From: Phenylobacterium sp.
GTDB taxonomy: Bacteria; Pseudomonadota; Alphaproteobacteria; Caulobacterales; Caulobacteraceae
Length of the DNA stretch: 64,000 nt
Assembly (NCBI GenBank): GCA_020401865.1
Contig: JADCAS010000005.1
Location: 1-64,000 of the forward strand
Direction: 5' to 3'
Below, one piece after another: positions 34,320 through 43,955 of the stretch. The first letter of the stretch is position 1, and each line of letters starts with the position of its first letter. The translations under genes were made by a program, and so were the position numbers. The notes below the pieces were generated by a model. The model was given only the letters and a program-made list of their open reading frames with translations. It ran no database searches and was not told the origin of the DNA.

Positions 34320-34328
34320 GCGCCTGCC

Positions 34329-35984
34329 TTGACCTTGCGACTCGCCATTGTCGGCCGGCCCAATGTGGGCAAGTCCACCCTGTTCAACCGGCTGGCGGGC
34401 AAACGCCTGGCGATCGTCGACGATCGGCCGGGCGTGACCCGTGACCGCAGGTTCGGGACCGGCCGGATCGGCGACCTCGACCTGGAACTGATAGACACCG
34501 CAGGCTTCGAGGACGTGACCGACGAGAGCCTCGAGGCCCGGATGCGCGCCCAGACCGAGGCGGCCATCCGGGAATGCGACGTGGCCCTGTTCGTCATCGA
34601 CTCCCGCGTGGGCGTGACACAGCTCGATGAGATCTTCGCCGATGTCCTGCGGCGGCATGACCGGCCCGTTATCCTGGTGGCGAACAAGGCGGAGGGCCGG
34701 CAGGGCGACGAAGGGTTGAACGAGGCCTTCCGCCTGGGCCTTGGCGAGCCCATCGCCCTCTCCGCCGAGCACGGCGAGGGCCTCGCCGACCTCTACGCCG
34801 CCCTTTCCGTCTATGCCGAGGATCCCGAGGAAGAAGCGGACGACGCCGGTGAGGAGGCCTTCGAGGCGGCCGTCGCGGCCGAGAGCGAGGCGGAGGCGGC
34901 CGAGGACTCTGACGAGGCCCGCCCGCTGCGCATCGCCATCGTCGGCAGGCCCAACGCCGGCAAGTCGACGCTGGTCAACCGCCTGATCGGTGAGGATCGC
35001 CTGCTGACAGGTCCCGAAGCGGGGATCACGCGTGACGCCATCCCTGTGGACTGGACATGGGGAGGGCGGCAGGTCCGTCTTGTGGACACCGCCGGGCTCC
35101 GCCGGAAGGCGAAGGTTCAGGAAGGCCTTGAGAAACTCTCCACGGCCGACACCATTCGCGCCATCACCTTCGCCGAGGTGGTCCTGCTGGTGATGGACGC
35201 CACCCACCCCCTTGAGATCCAGGACCTCCAGATCGCGGACCTGGTGGAGCGGGAAGGGCGGGCCATTGTTTTCGTACTCGCGAAATGGGATCTCATTGAC
35301 GAGCCCCAGGCCCGGCTGGCCGAGATCCGGGAGTCCCTGGACCGGCAACTGCCGCAGGTCCGCGGCGCCCCTTTGGTGGCTCTGTCCGCTGAAACCGGAC
35401 GCAATCTCGACCGGCTCATGCCCGCCGTCTTCAAGGTGCATGAGAACTGGTCGACCAAGGTCAAGACCCGGGATCTCAACGACTGGCTGGCCCTCGCCAT
35501 CCAGCGGCACCCGCCCCCGGCCGTGAACGGTCGTCGGGTCCGCCCGAAGTACATGGCCCAGACCAAGGCGCGGCCGCCGACCTTCGTCCTGTTCGCCACC
35601 CGGGCCGATCAGCTTCCGGATCATTACCGTCGCTATCTCGTCCACGCCCTCCGTGAGAGCTTCGATCTGCCGGGGGTCCCGATCCGGGTCAGCGTGAGGT
35701 CGAGCCGCAATCCCTTCGTGGATGGACCGTCTCCCCAGGCCTCTTCCGCCCCTGGTCGGGGGCGCAGCGGCGGTGCGAAGTCCTCTGGGTCCAAGCGCCC
35801 CGCCGTGTCGGGGAAGGTCTCCCGGAAGGCTTCGGCCAAGCCCGGGGTCAAGGCGCCGGCCAAGGCCGGGTCGGGCCGGGCGGGCCCGATCGGCCGTCCG
35901 TCCGGAAAACCCGCCGCAGCGCGAAGCCTCAGACCGAAGGGGTCTGCGCCTCGCGGTCGGCCTTCCAGGCCCGGAAAGACCTGA
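34329..35984 (+). CDS. der: ribosome biogenesis GTPase Der (EngA)
   Basis: 551 residues starting with TTG, 9 bp after bamB. Two GTPase domains are present: GD1 with [13 protein letters not shown] and NKAE, and GD2 (from about residue 200) with [16 protein letters not shown] and, unusually, AKWD where NKxD is expected. They are linked by an acidic stretch rich in Glu/Ala (about 158-196). The KH-like domain (about 375-460) ends at [12 protein letters not shown] further 85 residues form a basic tail rich in Ser, Lys, Ala and Pro. Der is needed for 50S subunit assembly. Family lengths are mostly 440-490, so the tail is an extension. The 3' end overlaps the convergent SDR gene by 56 bp. Confidence 0.95.
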   Translation: MTLRLAIVGRPNVGKSTLFNRLAGKRLAIVDDRPGVTRDRRFGTGRIGDLDLELIDTAGFEDVTDESLEARMRAQTEAAIRECDVALFVIDSRVGVTQLDEIFADVLRRHDRPVILVANKAEGRQGDEGLNEAFRLGLGEPIALSAEHGEGLADLYAALSVYAEDPEEEADDAGEEAFEAAVAAESEAEAAEDSDEARPLRIAIVGRPNAGKSTLVNRLIGEDRLLTGPEAGITRDAIPVDWTWGGRQVRLVDTAGLRRKAKVQEGLEKLSTADTIRAITFAEVVLLVMDATHPLEIQDLQIADLVEREGRAIVFVLAKWDLIDEPQARLAEIRESLDRQLPQVRGAPLVALSAETGRNLDRLMPAVFKVHENWSTKVKTRDLNDWLALAIQRHPPPAVNGRRVRPKYMAQTKARPPTFVLFATRADQLPDHYRRYLVHALRESFDLPGVPIRVSVRSSRNPFVDGPSPQASSAPGRGRSGGAKSSGSKRPAVSGKVSRKASAKPGVKAPAKAGSGRAGPIGRPSGKPAAARSLRPKGSAPRGRPSRPGKT

Positions 35985-36684
35985 CGGCCGTCGGCTGGCC
36001 CGGATCCCCGAGGGCGAGCTCCACGATCATCGGACCAATCTCGGCAGGCTCGGGCAGCGTCGTCGGATCCTCCCCCGGATAGGCCTCCGCACGCATCCGC
36101 GTCCGCATGGCGCCGGGGTCAATGAGGACCGCCCGGACGCGGGAGTTCTCAAGTTCATCCGCCCAGGTCCGGACAATCGCCTCCATCGCCGCCTTGGAGG
36201 CGCTGTAGGGGCCCCAGAAGGCGCGAGGCGCCGCAGCCCGGCTGGACGTGATAAACAGAGCTCTGGCGGCTTCGGAGACCTTCAGGAGTGGCTCCATGGA
36301 GCGGATGAGCCGCCAGGAGGACGTGGCGTTGACCGTCATGACCCGGTCCCAGAGTCCTGGCTCCACATGGCTGACGGGGGTGATGGCCCCCAGAACGGCG
36401 CCGGCGTGGACCAGAATGTCCAACCGTCCGAAGCGCTGATGGAGAGCCAGGCCAAGGGCGTCCAGCCCGGCGGGCTCGGACAGGTCGAGGGGAACCAGGG
36501 TCGCGCGACGCCCGGTCCGGGAGAGTATCTCGTCGTCAAGGGACTCAAGGGCGCCCTGTGTCCGGGCGGTGGCGACGATATGGGCGCCAGCGTCGGCCAG
36601 GGCCAGGGCGCTGGCGCGCCCGATGCCGCGGGAGGCGCCGGTGACGAGAGCGATCTTGTCGGCGAGGGGGGTGTCGGCGGTCAT
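35929..36684 (-). CDS. short-chain dehydrogenase/reductase
   Basis: 251 residues of classical [12 protein letters not shown] cofactor loop near residue 17, NAG-equivalent HAGAVLG, the active-site serine (ITSSRA) and YSASK. The C terminus ([29 protein letters not shown]) is typical of YciK-like or uncharacterised SDRs in alphaproteobacteria. Substrate unknown. It is the last gene of the radA-to-SDR minus-strand run, 30 bp after the symporter gene, and its end overlaps the tail of der on the other strand. Confidence 0.87.
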   Translation of the reverse strand: MTADTPLADKIALVTGASRGIGRASALALADAGAHIVATARTQGALESLDDEILSRTGRRATLVPLDLSEPAGLDALGLALHQRFGRLDILVHAGAVLGAITPVSHVEPGLWDRVMTVNATSSWRLIRSMEPLLKVSEAARALFITSSRAAAPRAFWGPYSASKAAMEAIVRTWADELENSRVRAVLIDPGAMRTRMRAEAYPGEDPTTLPEPAEIGPMIVELALGDPGQPTAVRSFRAWKADREAQTPSV

Positions 36685-36714
36685 GCGCCCCCTTAGCCCG
36701 TTGCGGGCCGGTCG

Positions 36715-37725
36715 TCACCCTCCCGGCCGGGTCTCCGCAGGGATCTCGGGCCTCTCCGCGTACCTTTCGGCGATCACGGCCACGACCATCAGCTGGATCT
36801 GGTGGAAGACCATGATGGGGAGCAGGACCAGCCCCAGGGCGTCGCCCGGGAACAGCGCGCCGGCCATGGGCACGCCGCTGGCCAGGCTTTTCTTGGATCC
36901 GCAGAAGACCAGGGTGATCTCGTCCGGGGTTGACAGGCGCGCGGCGCGAGCGGCGGCCAGGGTGAGGCAAAGGACAAGCGCCAGGAGGACGCCGCAGACA
37001 ACGACCAGCTTCATCAGGTCCAGGGCGCCGAGGCGGCTCCAGAGGCCTCCCGTGACGGCGTCAGAGAAGGCGGCGTAGACCACGAGCAGGATCGAGCCCC
37101 TGTCCAGCCGGGACAGGGCCTTCGCGCGCCCGGCGAGGAGGCCCGCGATCCAGGGGCGCAGGAGGTGTCCGGCCAGGAAGGGGGCGAGCAGCTGGAGCCC
37201 GATGGTCTGTACGCCCTCCAGTGAGACCCCGCCTCCGGTTCGGTGAAGGAGGAGACCTGCCAGCACAGGCGTCAGGACAATCCCGATGAGGTTTGAGGCC
37301 GTCGCCGCCGCGACAGTCGCCGGCACGTTCCCGCGGGCGATGGCGGTGAAGCCGATGGAGGACTGGATGGTCGAGGGCAGACAGCCCAGGAAGATCAGGC
37401 CCGGGGCCAGGCTAGCCGGCAGGATCCAGGCGGGCAGGGCGGCGGCGGCAAGGGTCAGGAGGGGGAACAGCACGAAGGTGAAGGCCAGCACCAGGGCGTG
37501 AAGCCGCCACTGCGTCGCGCCGGCGATGACCGCCTCTCGGGACAGGCGGGCGCCGTGAAGGAAGAAGACCAGGCCGATGCCGACCGAGACGGCGACGTCC
37601 AGGATCGGGCGGGCCTCGCCCCGGGCCGGCAGCAGGGTGGCCAGGACCACCGCGCCAAGGATCAGGAGGATGTAGACATCGGGCTTCAGCAGCGCGAGCC
37701 AGCGCGCGCCTCCGCCCGCCGTCAC
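36715..37725 (-). CDS. bile acid:sodium symporter-like (SBF-like) transporter
   Basis: 336 residues with about 10 membrane helices. Motifs such as LIFLGCLPSTIQSSIGFTAIARGNVPATVAAATASNLIGIVLTP and LVFCGSKKSLASGVPMAGALFP mark the SBF-like family (PF13593; YfeH-type). These are Na+-coupled carriers of organic anions; the substrate is unknown. The ATG overlaps the purF stop by 4 bp, so it is translated from the purF mRNA. Confidence 0.88.
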   Translation of the reverse strand: MTAGGGARWLALLKPDVYILLILGAVVLATLLPARGEARPILDVAVSVGIGLVFFLHGARLSREAVIAGATQWRLHALVLAFTFVLFPLLTLAAAALPAWILPASLAPGLIFLGCLPSTIQSSIGFTAIARGNVPATVAAATASNLIGIVLTPVLAGLLLHRTGGGVSLEGVQTIGLQLLAPFLAGHLLRPWIAGLLAGRAKALSRLDRGSILLVVYAAFSDAVTGGLWSRLGALDLMKLVVVCGVLLALVLCLTLAAARAARLSTPDEITLVFCGSKKSLASGVPMAGALFPGDALGLVLLPIMVFHQIQLMVVAVIAERYAERPEIPAETRPGG

Positions 37726-39206
37726 GCGTCGACCAGGAAGGACAGCTGCCGCTCGGACATCGTGTTGCGGCCCTCGGCGATCTCACGGTCCAGCAGGCGG
37801 GTAGGGTAGTCGCCCGTGAAGTAGTGGTCCGTGAACTGCGGGCTTGCCGCATCGCGCGGGCCCGCCTCCATTGCCCAGTAGAGGCCGTCTACCGACAGGA
37901 AACCCATGGAGTCTACGTTGAGGATGCGCGCAATGTCCTCGACGCTGTGCTGCGCCGCCAGCAACTTGTCACGGTCGGGCATGTCTATGCCGTAGAAGTC
38001 GGGCCACTGGATGGGCGGAGAGGCTGACCGCAGGTGGACTTCTGCGGCGCCGGCCTCGCGGACCATGCGCACCACGCGGATGGAATTGGTGCCGCGGACG
38101 ATGGAGTCGTCGATCAGCATGACCTTCTTGCCGGCCAGAACCGCACGGTTCGGGGACAACTTCATCCGCACCCCGGTTTCCCGGGCGCCCTGGGTCGGCT
38201 GGATGAAGGTCCGCCCGACATAGTGATTGCGGATGATGCCCATCTCGAAGGGCAGGCCGGCCTCCTGGGCGAAGCCAAGAGCGGCCGGGACGCCTGAGTC
38301 CGGAACCGGGACGACCACGTCAACATCCGCCGGGTGCTCCTGGGCCAGCCGCCGGCCCATCCGCTTGCGGACATCATAGATCGACTTGCCGTTCACCACG
38401 CTGTCGGGCCGGGCGAAATAGACGTATTCGAAGATGCAGGGACGGGCGCGGGCGGCGGGGAAGGGCCTGAGGCTCTGGAGACCGTCATGGTCGATCACCA
38501 CCATCTCGCCATGCTCGATGTCGCGGACAAAGCGCGCGCCGATCATGTCGAGGGCGCAGGTCTCCGAAGCGAGGACCGCATGGCCATCCAGATCGCCGAG
38601 GACGAGGGGGCGGATGCCCAGGGGATCGCGGACGCCGATCAGCTTCTTGTTGGTGATGGCCACAAGGGCGTAGCCACCCTCGATCTCCCGCAGGGCGTCG
38701 ATGAAACGGTCCACGAGGCGCGGCCGGCGGGACCGGGCGATCAGGTGCAGGATCACTTCTGAGTCCGAGGTGGACTGGAAGATCCGGCCCTCCGCCACCA
38801 GCTGCTGGCGAAGGGTCAGGAAATTGGTCAGGTTGCCATTGTGCGCGAGGGCGATGCCCCCCGTGTCCAGGTCGGCGAACATGGGCTGCACGTTGCGGAT
38901 GACGCTGCCCCCGGCCGTGGAGTAGCGGGTGTGGCCGATGGCGAAGGATCCCGGCAGGCGCGTGGTCAGGTCCCCGCCGGCGAAGGCGTCGCCGACATAG
39001 CCCATGTGTCGTTCGGTATGGAAACCGTTCCCGTCGAAGCTGGCGATGCCGCACGCTTCCTGTCCGCGGTGCTGAAGGGCGTGCAGCCCGAGCGCAGTGA
39101 CCGCCGAGGCGTCCTCGACATCGAAGACCCCGAAGACGCCGCATTCCAGACGCGGAGCGTCGTCGTCAGGATCCCGGGGTGACCAATGATCGGCGGGGGT
39201 TTTCAC
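37722..39206 (-). CDS. purF: amidophosphoribosyltransferase
   Basis: 494 residues. PurF makes phosphoribosylamine from PRPP and glutamine, the first step of purine synthesis. A short propeptide precedes the Ntn nucleophile Cys22 (LECGVFG). The PRTase domain has the PRPP loop VMLIDDSIVRGTNS. One cysteine in RPCIFEYVYFARPDS matches a ligand of the 4Fe-4S cluster of Bacillus-type PurF, but the C-terminal CxxC ligands are missing (PQFTDHYFTGDYPT), so a cluster is unlikely. The start overlaps cvpA by 4 bp. The radA-cvpA-purF order is widespread. Confidence 0.97.
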   Translation of the reverse strand: MKTPADHWSPRDPDDDAPRLECGVFGVFDVEDASAVTALGLHALQHRGQEACGIASFDGNGFHTERHMGYVGDAFAGGDLTTRLPGSFAIGHTRYSTAGGSVIRNVQPMFADLDTGGIALAHNGNLTNFLTLRQQLVAEGRIFQSTSDSEVILHLIARSRRPRLVDRFIDALREIEGGYALVAITNKKLIGVRDPLGIRPLVLGDLDGHAVLASETCALDMIGARFVRDIEHGEMVVIDHDGLQSLRPFPAARARPCIFEYVYFARPDSVVNGKSIYDVRKRMGRRLAQEHPADVDVVVPVPDSGVPAALGFAQEAGLPFEMGIIRNHYVGRTFIQPTQGARETGVRMKLSPNRAVLAGKKVMLIDDSIVRGTNSIRVVRMVREAGAAEVHLRSASPPIQWPDFYGIDMPDRDKLLAAQHSVEDIARILNVDSMGFLSVDGLYWAMEAGPRDAASPQFTDHYFTGDYPTRLLDREIAEGRNTMSERQLSFLVDA

Positions 39207-39826
39207 CAGGGCGTCTCCGCTGCCTTATCGCGATCAGGGGGGGTGGCGCTGTCATATCCCCCGGGGGCCTGCATGTCACCCTCGTGACGCTCCCCAAGGG
39301 CGCTGTCGACGGCGTCCCCGACCTTGGGGGCGACCTGTCCGGCCAGGTTCAGCCCCTTGGGGGTCAGGGCTCGGATCAGGTCCGCGGAGCGCGCGGTCAG
39401 AGGGTAGAAGAGGGAACCTGTCAGCCAGGACGGCGTATAACCGGCAGGCGTGGCGGCCGTGAACGCCAGGTTGCAGACCCCCAGGAACAGGGTCGCCCGG
39501 ACCAGGCCGAACGCAAAGCCAATGGCCCGGTCCAGGGCGTTCAGAAGGCGGGCCTGCCGGAGCCCTCCGGCTAGGCCAGCCCCGGCCACCCGGAGCCCAA
39601 GATAGGCGCCGGCGAAGAGCAGGAGGAAGGTAAGGGGAGGCGCCGCCCAGTCGGGGTTGATCCAGGAGTCGACAACGGGCTCCATGTGCCTGAAACCCAG
39701 GATGGCGACGGCCAGCGCAAGGACGAGGGAGGCGAGGGAAACCAGCTCTTTCAGGGCGCCCTGGAGATACCCCAACCCCGCCGAGATCAGCAGGATGGCC
39801 AGAAGGATGATGTCAAAGGGGATCAT
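39203..39826 (-). CDS. cvpA: CvpA-family membrane protein
   Basis: 207 residues starting at the ATG at 39826, which overlaps the radA stop by 4 bp; longer frame upstream runs inside radA and is rejected. The first residues MIPFDIILLAILLISAGLGYLQGALKELVSLAS are the CvpA signature, followed by three or four membrane helices and a charged tail (about 165-207). CvpA was linked to colicin V production and in general to envelope integrity; its mechanism is unsettled. It lies directly ahead of purF, as in many bacteria. Confidence 0.92.
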   Translation of the reverse strand: MIPFDIILLAILLISAGLGYLQGALKELVSLASLVLALAVAILGFRHMEPVVDSWINPDWAAPPLTFLLLFAGAYLGLRVAGAGLAGGLRQARLLNALDRAIGFAFGLVRATLFLGVCNLAFTAATPAGYTPSWLTGSLFYPLTARSADLIRALTPKGLNLAGQVAPKVGDAVDSALGERHEGDMQAPGGYDSATPPDRDKAAETPW

Positions 39827-41196
39827 CCCAGGCTCGTCCAGCCGCCTTCGCCGATCCGGGCCACCGCATCGGCCAGGCGCGCGGCGCCGGTCAGCTTCAG
39901 GGCGCCCGGATCCGCGTCCCGGGGGCCAAGGGCCTGGCGGAAGCCCAGCTTGGCGGCCTCCCGCACCCGGGCTTCGGTCCGGCTGACCGCCCGGATCTCC
40001 CCCGAGAGGCTGATCTCGCCGAAGACGACGCAGTCCTGCGGCAGGGCGACATCGAGGGCCGAGGAGGCGAGCGCGGCCGCGGCGGCGAGGTCTGCGGCCG
40101 GTTCGCTGATCCGCAGGCCGCCAGCGACGTTGAGGTAGACGTCCCGCGCCCCGAGGGAGAGCCCGCAACGGGCCTCCAGGACGGCCAGCACCATGGCGAG
40201 GCGACCGGAGTCCCAGCCCACGACGGCCCGGCGTGGCGTGCCATAGGCGGACGGCGCCACCAGGGCCTGAAACTCCACCAGGACGGGTCTTGATCCCTCA
40301 ATCCCTGCGAAGACGGCGGCGCCGGCGGCCCTTTCACCCGAGGTGTCCAGGAAGAGGGCGGACGGGTTGGCGACTTCCCGCAATCCCGCATCCCCCATCT
40401 CGAAGACGCCGATCTCGTCGGTGGCGCCGAAGCGGTTCTTGACGCCCCGCAGGACCCGGAAGGGGTACCCACGCTCGCCCTCGAAGGTCAGCACAGCGTC
40501 GACCAGGTGCTCGATGACCCGGGGGCCGGCGATGGCCCCTTCCTTGGTCACGTGACCCACCAGGATCACCGCCACACCCTCCTTCTTGGCCAGGCGCACG
40601 AGTTCGGCGGAGGCCGCCCGGACCTGGGTGACGGAACCCGGCGCCGCATCGTGCGCGTCGCTCCAGAGGGTCTGGATGGAATCGATGACCACCAGGTCGA
40701 ACTTCGATCGCTTCAGGCCGTCGAGGACATTGCGCAGGCTGGTTTCCGCCGCCAGCTGGACGGGTGCGGCCCCCAGGCCCATGCGCTGGGCCCGGCTGCG
40801 GACCTGGTCCACGGACTCTTCGCCCGAGATGTAGGCGCAGGAGGCGCCCCGGGTGGCCGCGGCGGCCACGGCCTGCATCAGGAGGGTGGACTTGCCGACC
40901 CCCGGGTCACCGCCCACCAGGATGGCCGAGCCCCGGGCGACGCCGCCGCCGCAAACCCGGTCGAACTCCTCGATGCCGGTCTGGATCCGGGGCAGGGCCC
41001 GGACCTCGCCTGACAGTCCCTGGAAGTCGAGGCCCCGGGTCCGCGAGGGGCGGCTGGCGGCCAGGGCGCCGGGCGGTCGTATCCCGCTCTCCTCCACCAT
41101 GGCGTTCCAGGTCCCGCAGGCGGGGCACTGGCCGCTCCAGCGGCTCTGGGAAGCCCCGCAGGACTGGCAGACATAGGTCGCGCCATCTCTGGCCAT
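39823..41196 (-). CDS. radA: DNA repair protein RadA
   Basis: 457 residues. A four-cysteine zinc finger (C10, C13, C24, C27) starts the protein. A RecA-like domain follows with Walker A GGDPGVGKST and the RadA-specific KNRFG motif, and a Lon-protease-like C-terminal domain from about residue 290 (SAYGTPRRAVVGWDSGRLAMVLAVLEARCG) ends in the LGPRDADPGA region. RadA aids branch migration in recombination. It leads a run of overlapping genes with cvpA and purF. Confidence 0.96.
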   Translation of the reverse strand: MARDGATYVCQSCGASQSRWSGQCPACGTWNAMVEESGIRPPGALAASRPSRTRGLDFQGLSGEVRALPRIQTGIEEFDRVCGGGVARGSAILVGGDPGVGKSTLLMQAVAAAATRGASCAYISGEESVDQVRSRAQRMGLGAAPVQLAAETSLRNVLDGLKRSKFDLVVIDSIQTLWSDAHDAAPGSVTQVRAASAELVRLAKKEGVAVILVGHVTKEGAIAGPRVIEHLVDAVLTFEGERGYPFRVLRGVKNRFGATDEIGVFEMGDAGLREVANPSALFLDTSGERAAGAAVFAGIEGSRPVLVEFQALVAPSAYGTPRRAVVGWDSGRLAMVLAVLEARCGLSLGARDVYLNVAGGLRISEPAADLAAAAALASSALDVALPQDCVVFGEISLSGEIRAVSRTEARVREAAKLGFRQALGPRDADPGALKLTGAARLADAVARIGEGGWTSLG

Positions 41197-41243
41197 CGAG
41201 GTCTCCTGATTCGCCCGCCGGGATCAGTCTAGCCCCGGTTGCG

Positions 41244-42311
41244 TCAGGAACGGACATAGCTCCGGCGCGCCCGGGTGCTCAGCCGGACCAGGCACTCGTG
41301 CGCCACGGTGTCGGTCGCGGCGGCGAGGTCATCGACCGGCAGGTTGGGGCCCATCAGTTCGACGCGGTCGCCCGGTTTGGCCGGCGTCTCCCCGATCTCG
41401 ATGGCGAGGAGATCCATATTGATGATCCTCACCGGCCGGCGGGCGCCCGCGAACCAGGCCTCGGCTCGTCCGCCACCCCGGCGCAGAAGCCCGTCTGCAT
41501 AGCCGGCGGCGACGACGGCGATCCGGGTGGAGCGCGCCATCCTCAGGCCCGATCCGTAGCCGAGCCACTCCCCCGCCTCGACGGTGCGCACATAAAGAAC
41601 CGGCGCGTCCAGGGTCGCGACGGCCTCGATCCGGGGATCCGGTCGCTCGAAGGGACCGCCACCGAAGAGGCTGACACCCGGACGCACCATGTCGAACCGC
41701 CACTCCGGGCCCAGGAAGGTTCCAGCGGAGGCGGCGAGGCTGGCCGGAAGGTCGGGGAGCCAGCTTCGGGCTTCACGGAACCGAGCCAATTGCAGGGCGT
41801 TCCTCGGGTCCCCCGGAAGGGTGGCCGACCCGAGGTGGCTCATCAACAGCACCGGCTTCAACCCTGCGGAACCGCCGCGGGCGATCCCGGCAAGATCATC
41901 CGGGGATAGACCCTGGCGGTTCATGCCGGTGTCCACATGCAGGCCGACGGCCAGCTGTGGTCCGGCCTGCCGTGCGGCCTCCACCTGGCCGGGGTCGGCG
42001 AGTATGGGGATGAGGTCAGAACGCCGGACGCGCTCGGCGGTCCCGGGTACAAGGCCGTCGAGGACGAAGATCCGCGCGGGCCGCGTTTCCCCAAGACCCT
42101 TCCTCAGGGCCTCGCCCTCATCCAGCCGGGCCACGAAGAAGGACCGTGCGCCGGACTCCCACAGTCGTCGTGAAACCCGGGCGGCGCCCAGCCCGTAGCC
42201 GTCCGCCTTGACCACCGGGGCGACCTCGGCCCCGGCTGCGACGGCGCTCAGGGTCCGGAAATTCCGGTCCAGGGCGGCGAGGTCAACCGTCAGGCGGGCG
42301 CGGTGGGGCAT
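41244..42311 (-). CDS. alr: alanine racemase
   Basis: 355 residues. A PLP-dependent TIM-barrel enzyme that makes D-alanine for peptidoglycan. The PLP lysine is K35 in VVKADGYGLGA. A catalytic tyrosine lies in the EAGEWLGYGSG loop of the C-terminal beta domain, and MSHLGSA and GMNRQGL are conserved. It lies between dnaB (32 bp upstream) and radA, a usual alphaproteobacterial order. Confidence 0.95.
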   Translation of the reverse strand: MPHRARLTVDLAALDRNFRTLSAVAAGAEVAPVVKADGYGLGAARVSRRLWESGARSFFVARLDEGEALRKGLGETRPARIFVLDGLVPGTAERVRRSDLIPILADPGQVEAARQAGPQLAVGLHVDTGMNRQGLSPDDLAGIARGGSAGLKPVLLMSHLGSATLPGDPRNALQLARFREARSWLPDLPASLAASAGTFLGPEWRFDMVRPGVSLFGGGPFERPDPRIEAVATLDAPVLYVRTVEAGEWLGYGSGLRMARSTRIAVVAAGYADGLLRRGGGRAEAWFAGARRPVRIINMDLLAIEIGETPAKPGDRVELMGPNLPVDDLAAATDTVAHECLVRLSTRARRSYVRS

Positions 42312-42343
42312 CGCGCGGACATATCCAAAGCCGGTCGCCGGGG

Positions 42344-43834
42344 CTAGCGGATGTCGTACCGGCCTGGATCCCGGGCGAGGTTGCCGAACTTGGTGATCTC
42401 TTCATTGTACGAGAGTTTCACCGTCCCGATCGGACCATGCCTCTGTTTGCCGATGATGATCTCGGCCATGCCGGAAACCTTGTCCATGTTCTCCTGCCAG
42501 GTCAGGTGCTCGGGCGTTCCCTCGCGGGGCTCCAGGCGCGAGAGGTAATAGCTTTCCCGGTAGATGAACATGACCATGTCGGCGTCCTGCTCGATGGAGC
42601 CGGACTCCCGCAGGTCCGCCAGCTGGGGCTTCTTGTCCTCGCGGTTCTCGACCTGGCGCGACAGCTGAGACAGGGCGATCACGGGGACGTTCAGTTCCTT
42701 GGCCAGGGCCTTGAGGCTCTGGGTGATCATCGAGACTTCCTGGACGCGGTTGTCGTTGCGGCTCTCCCCGCTGGTGATCAGCTGGAGGTAGTCGACGAAG
42801 ATCACGTCCAGACCATGCTGACGCTTGAGGCGTCGCGCCCGGGCGGCCAGCTTGGCGATGGAAAGGCCGCCGGTGGCGTCGATGTGCAGAGGCGCTTCCT
42901 GGATCTCGAGGGCGGCCTCGCGGATGCGGGCGAACTCCGAGGCGTCGATCTCGCCTTTGCGAAGCCGGTCGCCGGAGACGCCCGAGACCTCGGCCAGAAG
43001 GCGCATGGCCAGCTGCTCGGCCGACATTTCAAGCGAGAAGAAGGCGACGACGCCCCCGGAGACCGTCTTGCGAGATCCGTCGGGCTGGGGCTCCCACGCA
43101 TAGTGCCGGGCGATGTGAAAGGCGATGTTGGCTGCGAGGGAGGTCTTCCCCATGGAGGGGCGGGCCGCCAGAATGACCAGGTCGGAGGGATGCAGACCGC
43201 CGATCTTCTGGTCGAGATCGATCAGTCCGGTGGACAGACCCGCCAGGCCCCCGTCTCGCCGATGGGCTTCGGCGGCCATCTCCAGGGCGCCGCCAAGGGC
43301 GTCGACGAAGGAGATGAAGCCCTGCGAGGCGCCGCCGGTCTCGGCAAGGGAATAGAGGCTGGCCTCGGCCTCCTCGATCTGGTCCAGGGCCGTCTGGGCG
43401 TCTTCGGGCGCCTGGGCGCGCACCGTGATCTCGCCGCCAATCCGGATCAGGTCCCGGCGGAGGGCAAGGTCATAGATGGCGCGGGCGTAGTCGGGGGCGT
43501 TGGCGGCGGGCGGGGCGCGGTCGACGAGATCGGCGAGATAGCGGACTCCGCCCAGGGCCTCGAAGGCCGGGTCGCGGCTGAACTGCTCGGCCAGCAGGAT
43601 GGGCTCGGCCAGCTGTCCCTTGCGGATCTGGGTCTGGATGGTGGCGAAGAGCCGCTGGTGGAAGGGCTCATAGAAGTGCCGGGGCTCCAGGTTGTCCCCG
43701 AGCCGCTCGAAGGCGGCGTTGTCGTAGAGAAGGGACCCCAGCAGCGCCTGTTCGGCCTCCACATTGGCCGGTGGGTGGGGAATGTCCACGTCATTGACGG
43801 GGGGGACGAGATCGAGAGCCGGAGCGAGCGCCAT
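42344..43834 (-). CDS. dnaB: replicative DNA helicase
   Basis: About 496 residues from the ATG at 43834; an in-frame GTG at 43870 would add 12 residues and cannot be excluded, since neither has a strong ribosome site. An N-terminal DnaB domain (PPANVEAEQALLGSLLYDNAAFE) is followed by the RecA-like motor with Walker A RPSMGKTS, the VDYLQLI Walker B, and QVENREDKKPQLADLRESGSIEQDADMVMFIYR. It unwinds DNA at the replication fork. A terminator of the upstream receptor gene separates it from that unit. Confidence 0.96.
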   Translation of the reverse strand: MALAPALDLVPPVNDVDIPHPPANVEAEQALLGSLLYDNAAFERLGDNLEPRHFYEPFHQRLFATIQTQIRKGQLAEPILLAEQFSRDPAFEALGGVRYLADLVDRAPPAANAPDYARAIYDLALRRDLIRIGGEITVRAQAPEDAQTALDQIEEAEASLYSLAETGGASQGFISFVDALGGALEMAAEAHRRDGGLAGLSTGLIDLDQKIGGLHPSDLVILAARPSMGKTSLAANIAFHIARHYAWEPQPDGSRKTVSGGVVAFFSLEMSAEQLAMRLLAEVSGVSGDRLRKGEIDASEFARIREAALEIQEAPLHIDATGGLSIAKLAARARRLKRQHGLDVIFVDYLQLITSGESRNDNRVQEVSMITQSLKALAKELNVPVIALSQLSRQVENREDKKPQLADLRESGSIEQDADMVMFIYRESYYLSRLEPREGTPEHLTWQENMDKVSGMAEIIIGKQRHGPIGTVKLSYNEEITKFGNLARDPGRYDIR

Positions 43835-43921
43835 CCCGTCAGAATAGCCTGCGGCGGGGGTCCGGGTCACGACGCGCCCGGGCGCGATGCACAGGTATTC
43901 TCAACCTGTGGAAAAGGATCG

Positions 43922-43946
43922 CCGGGCCCGGGGTTTCCGGGCCCGG
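43922..43946 (-). terminator. intrinsic terminator of the TonB receptor gene
   Basis: CCGGGCCCGG at 43922-43931 and the same palindromic arm at 43937-43946 form a 10-bp stem with a 5-base loop just after the receptor stop. On the minus strand it is followed after a few bases by CCTTTTCC, a short U-run. Confidence 0.6.
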
Positions 43947-43955
43947 AGGGGGACC

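Noticed and set aside
32952..35645. An 897-codon minus-strand open frame opposite bamB and der
   Set aside because: It spans two certain genes and an operon junction, has no recognisable domain, and reflects codon bias in GC-rich DNA.
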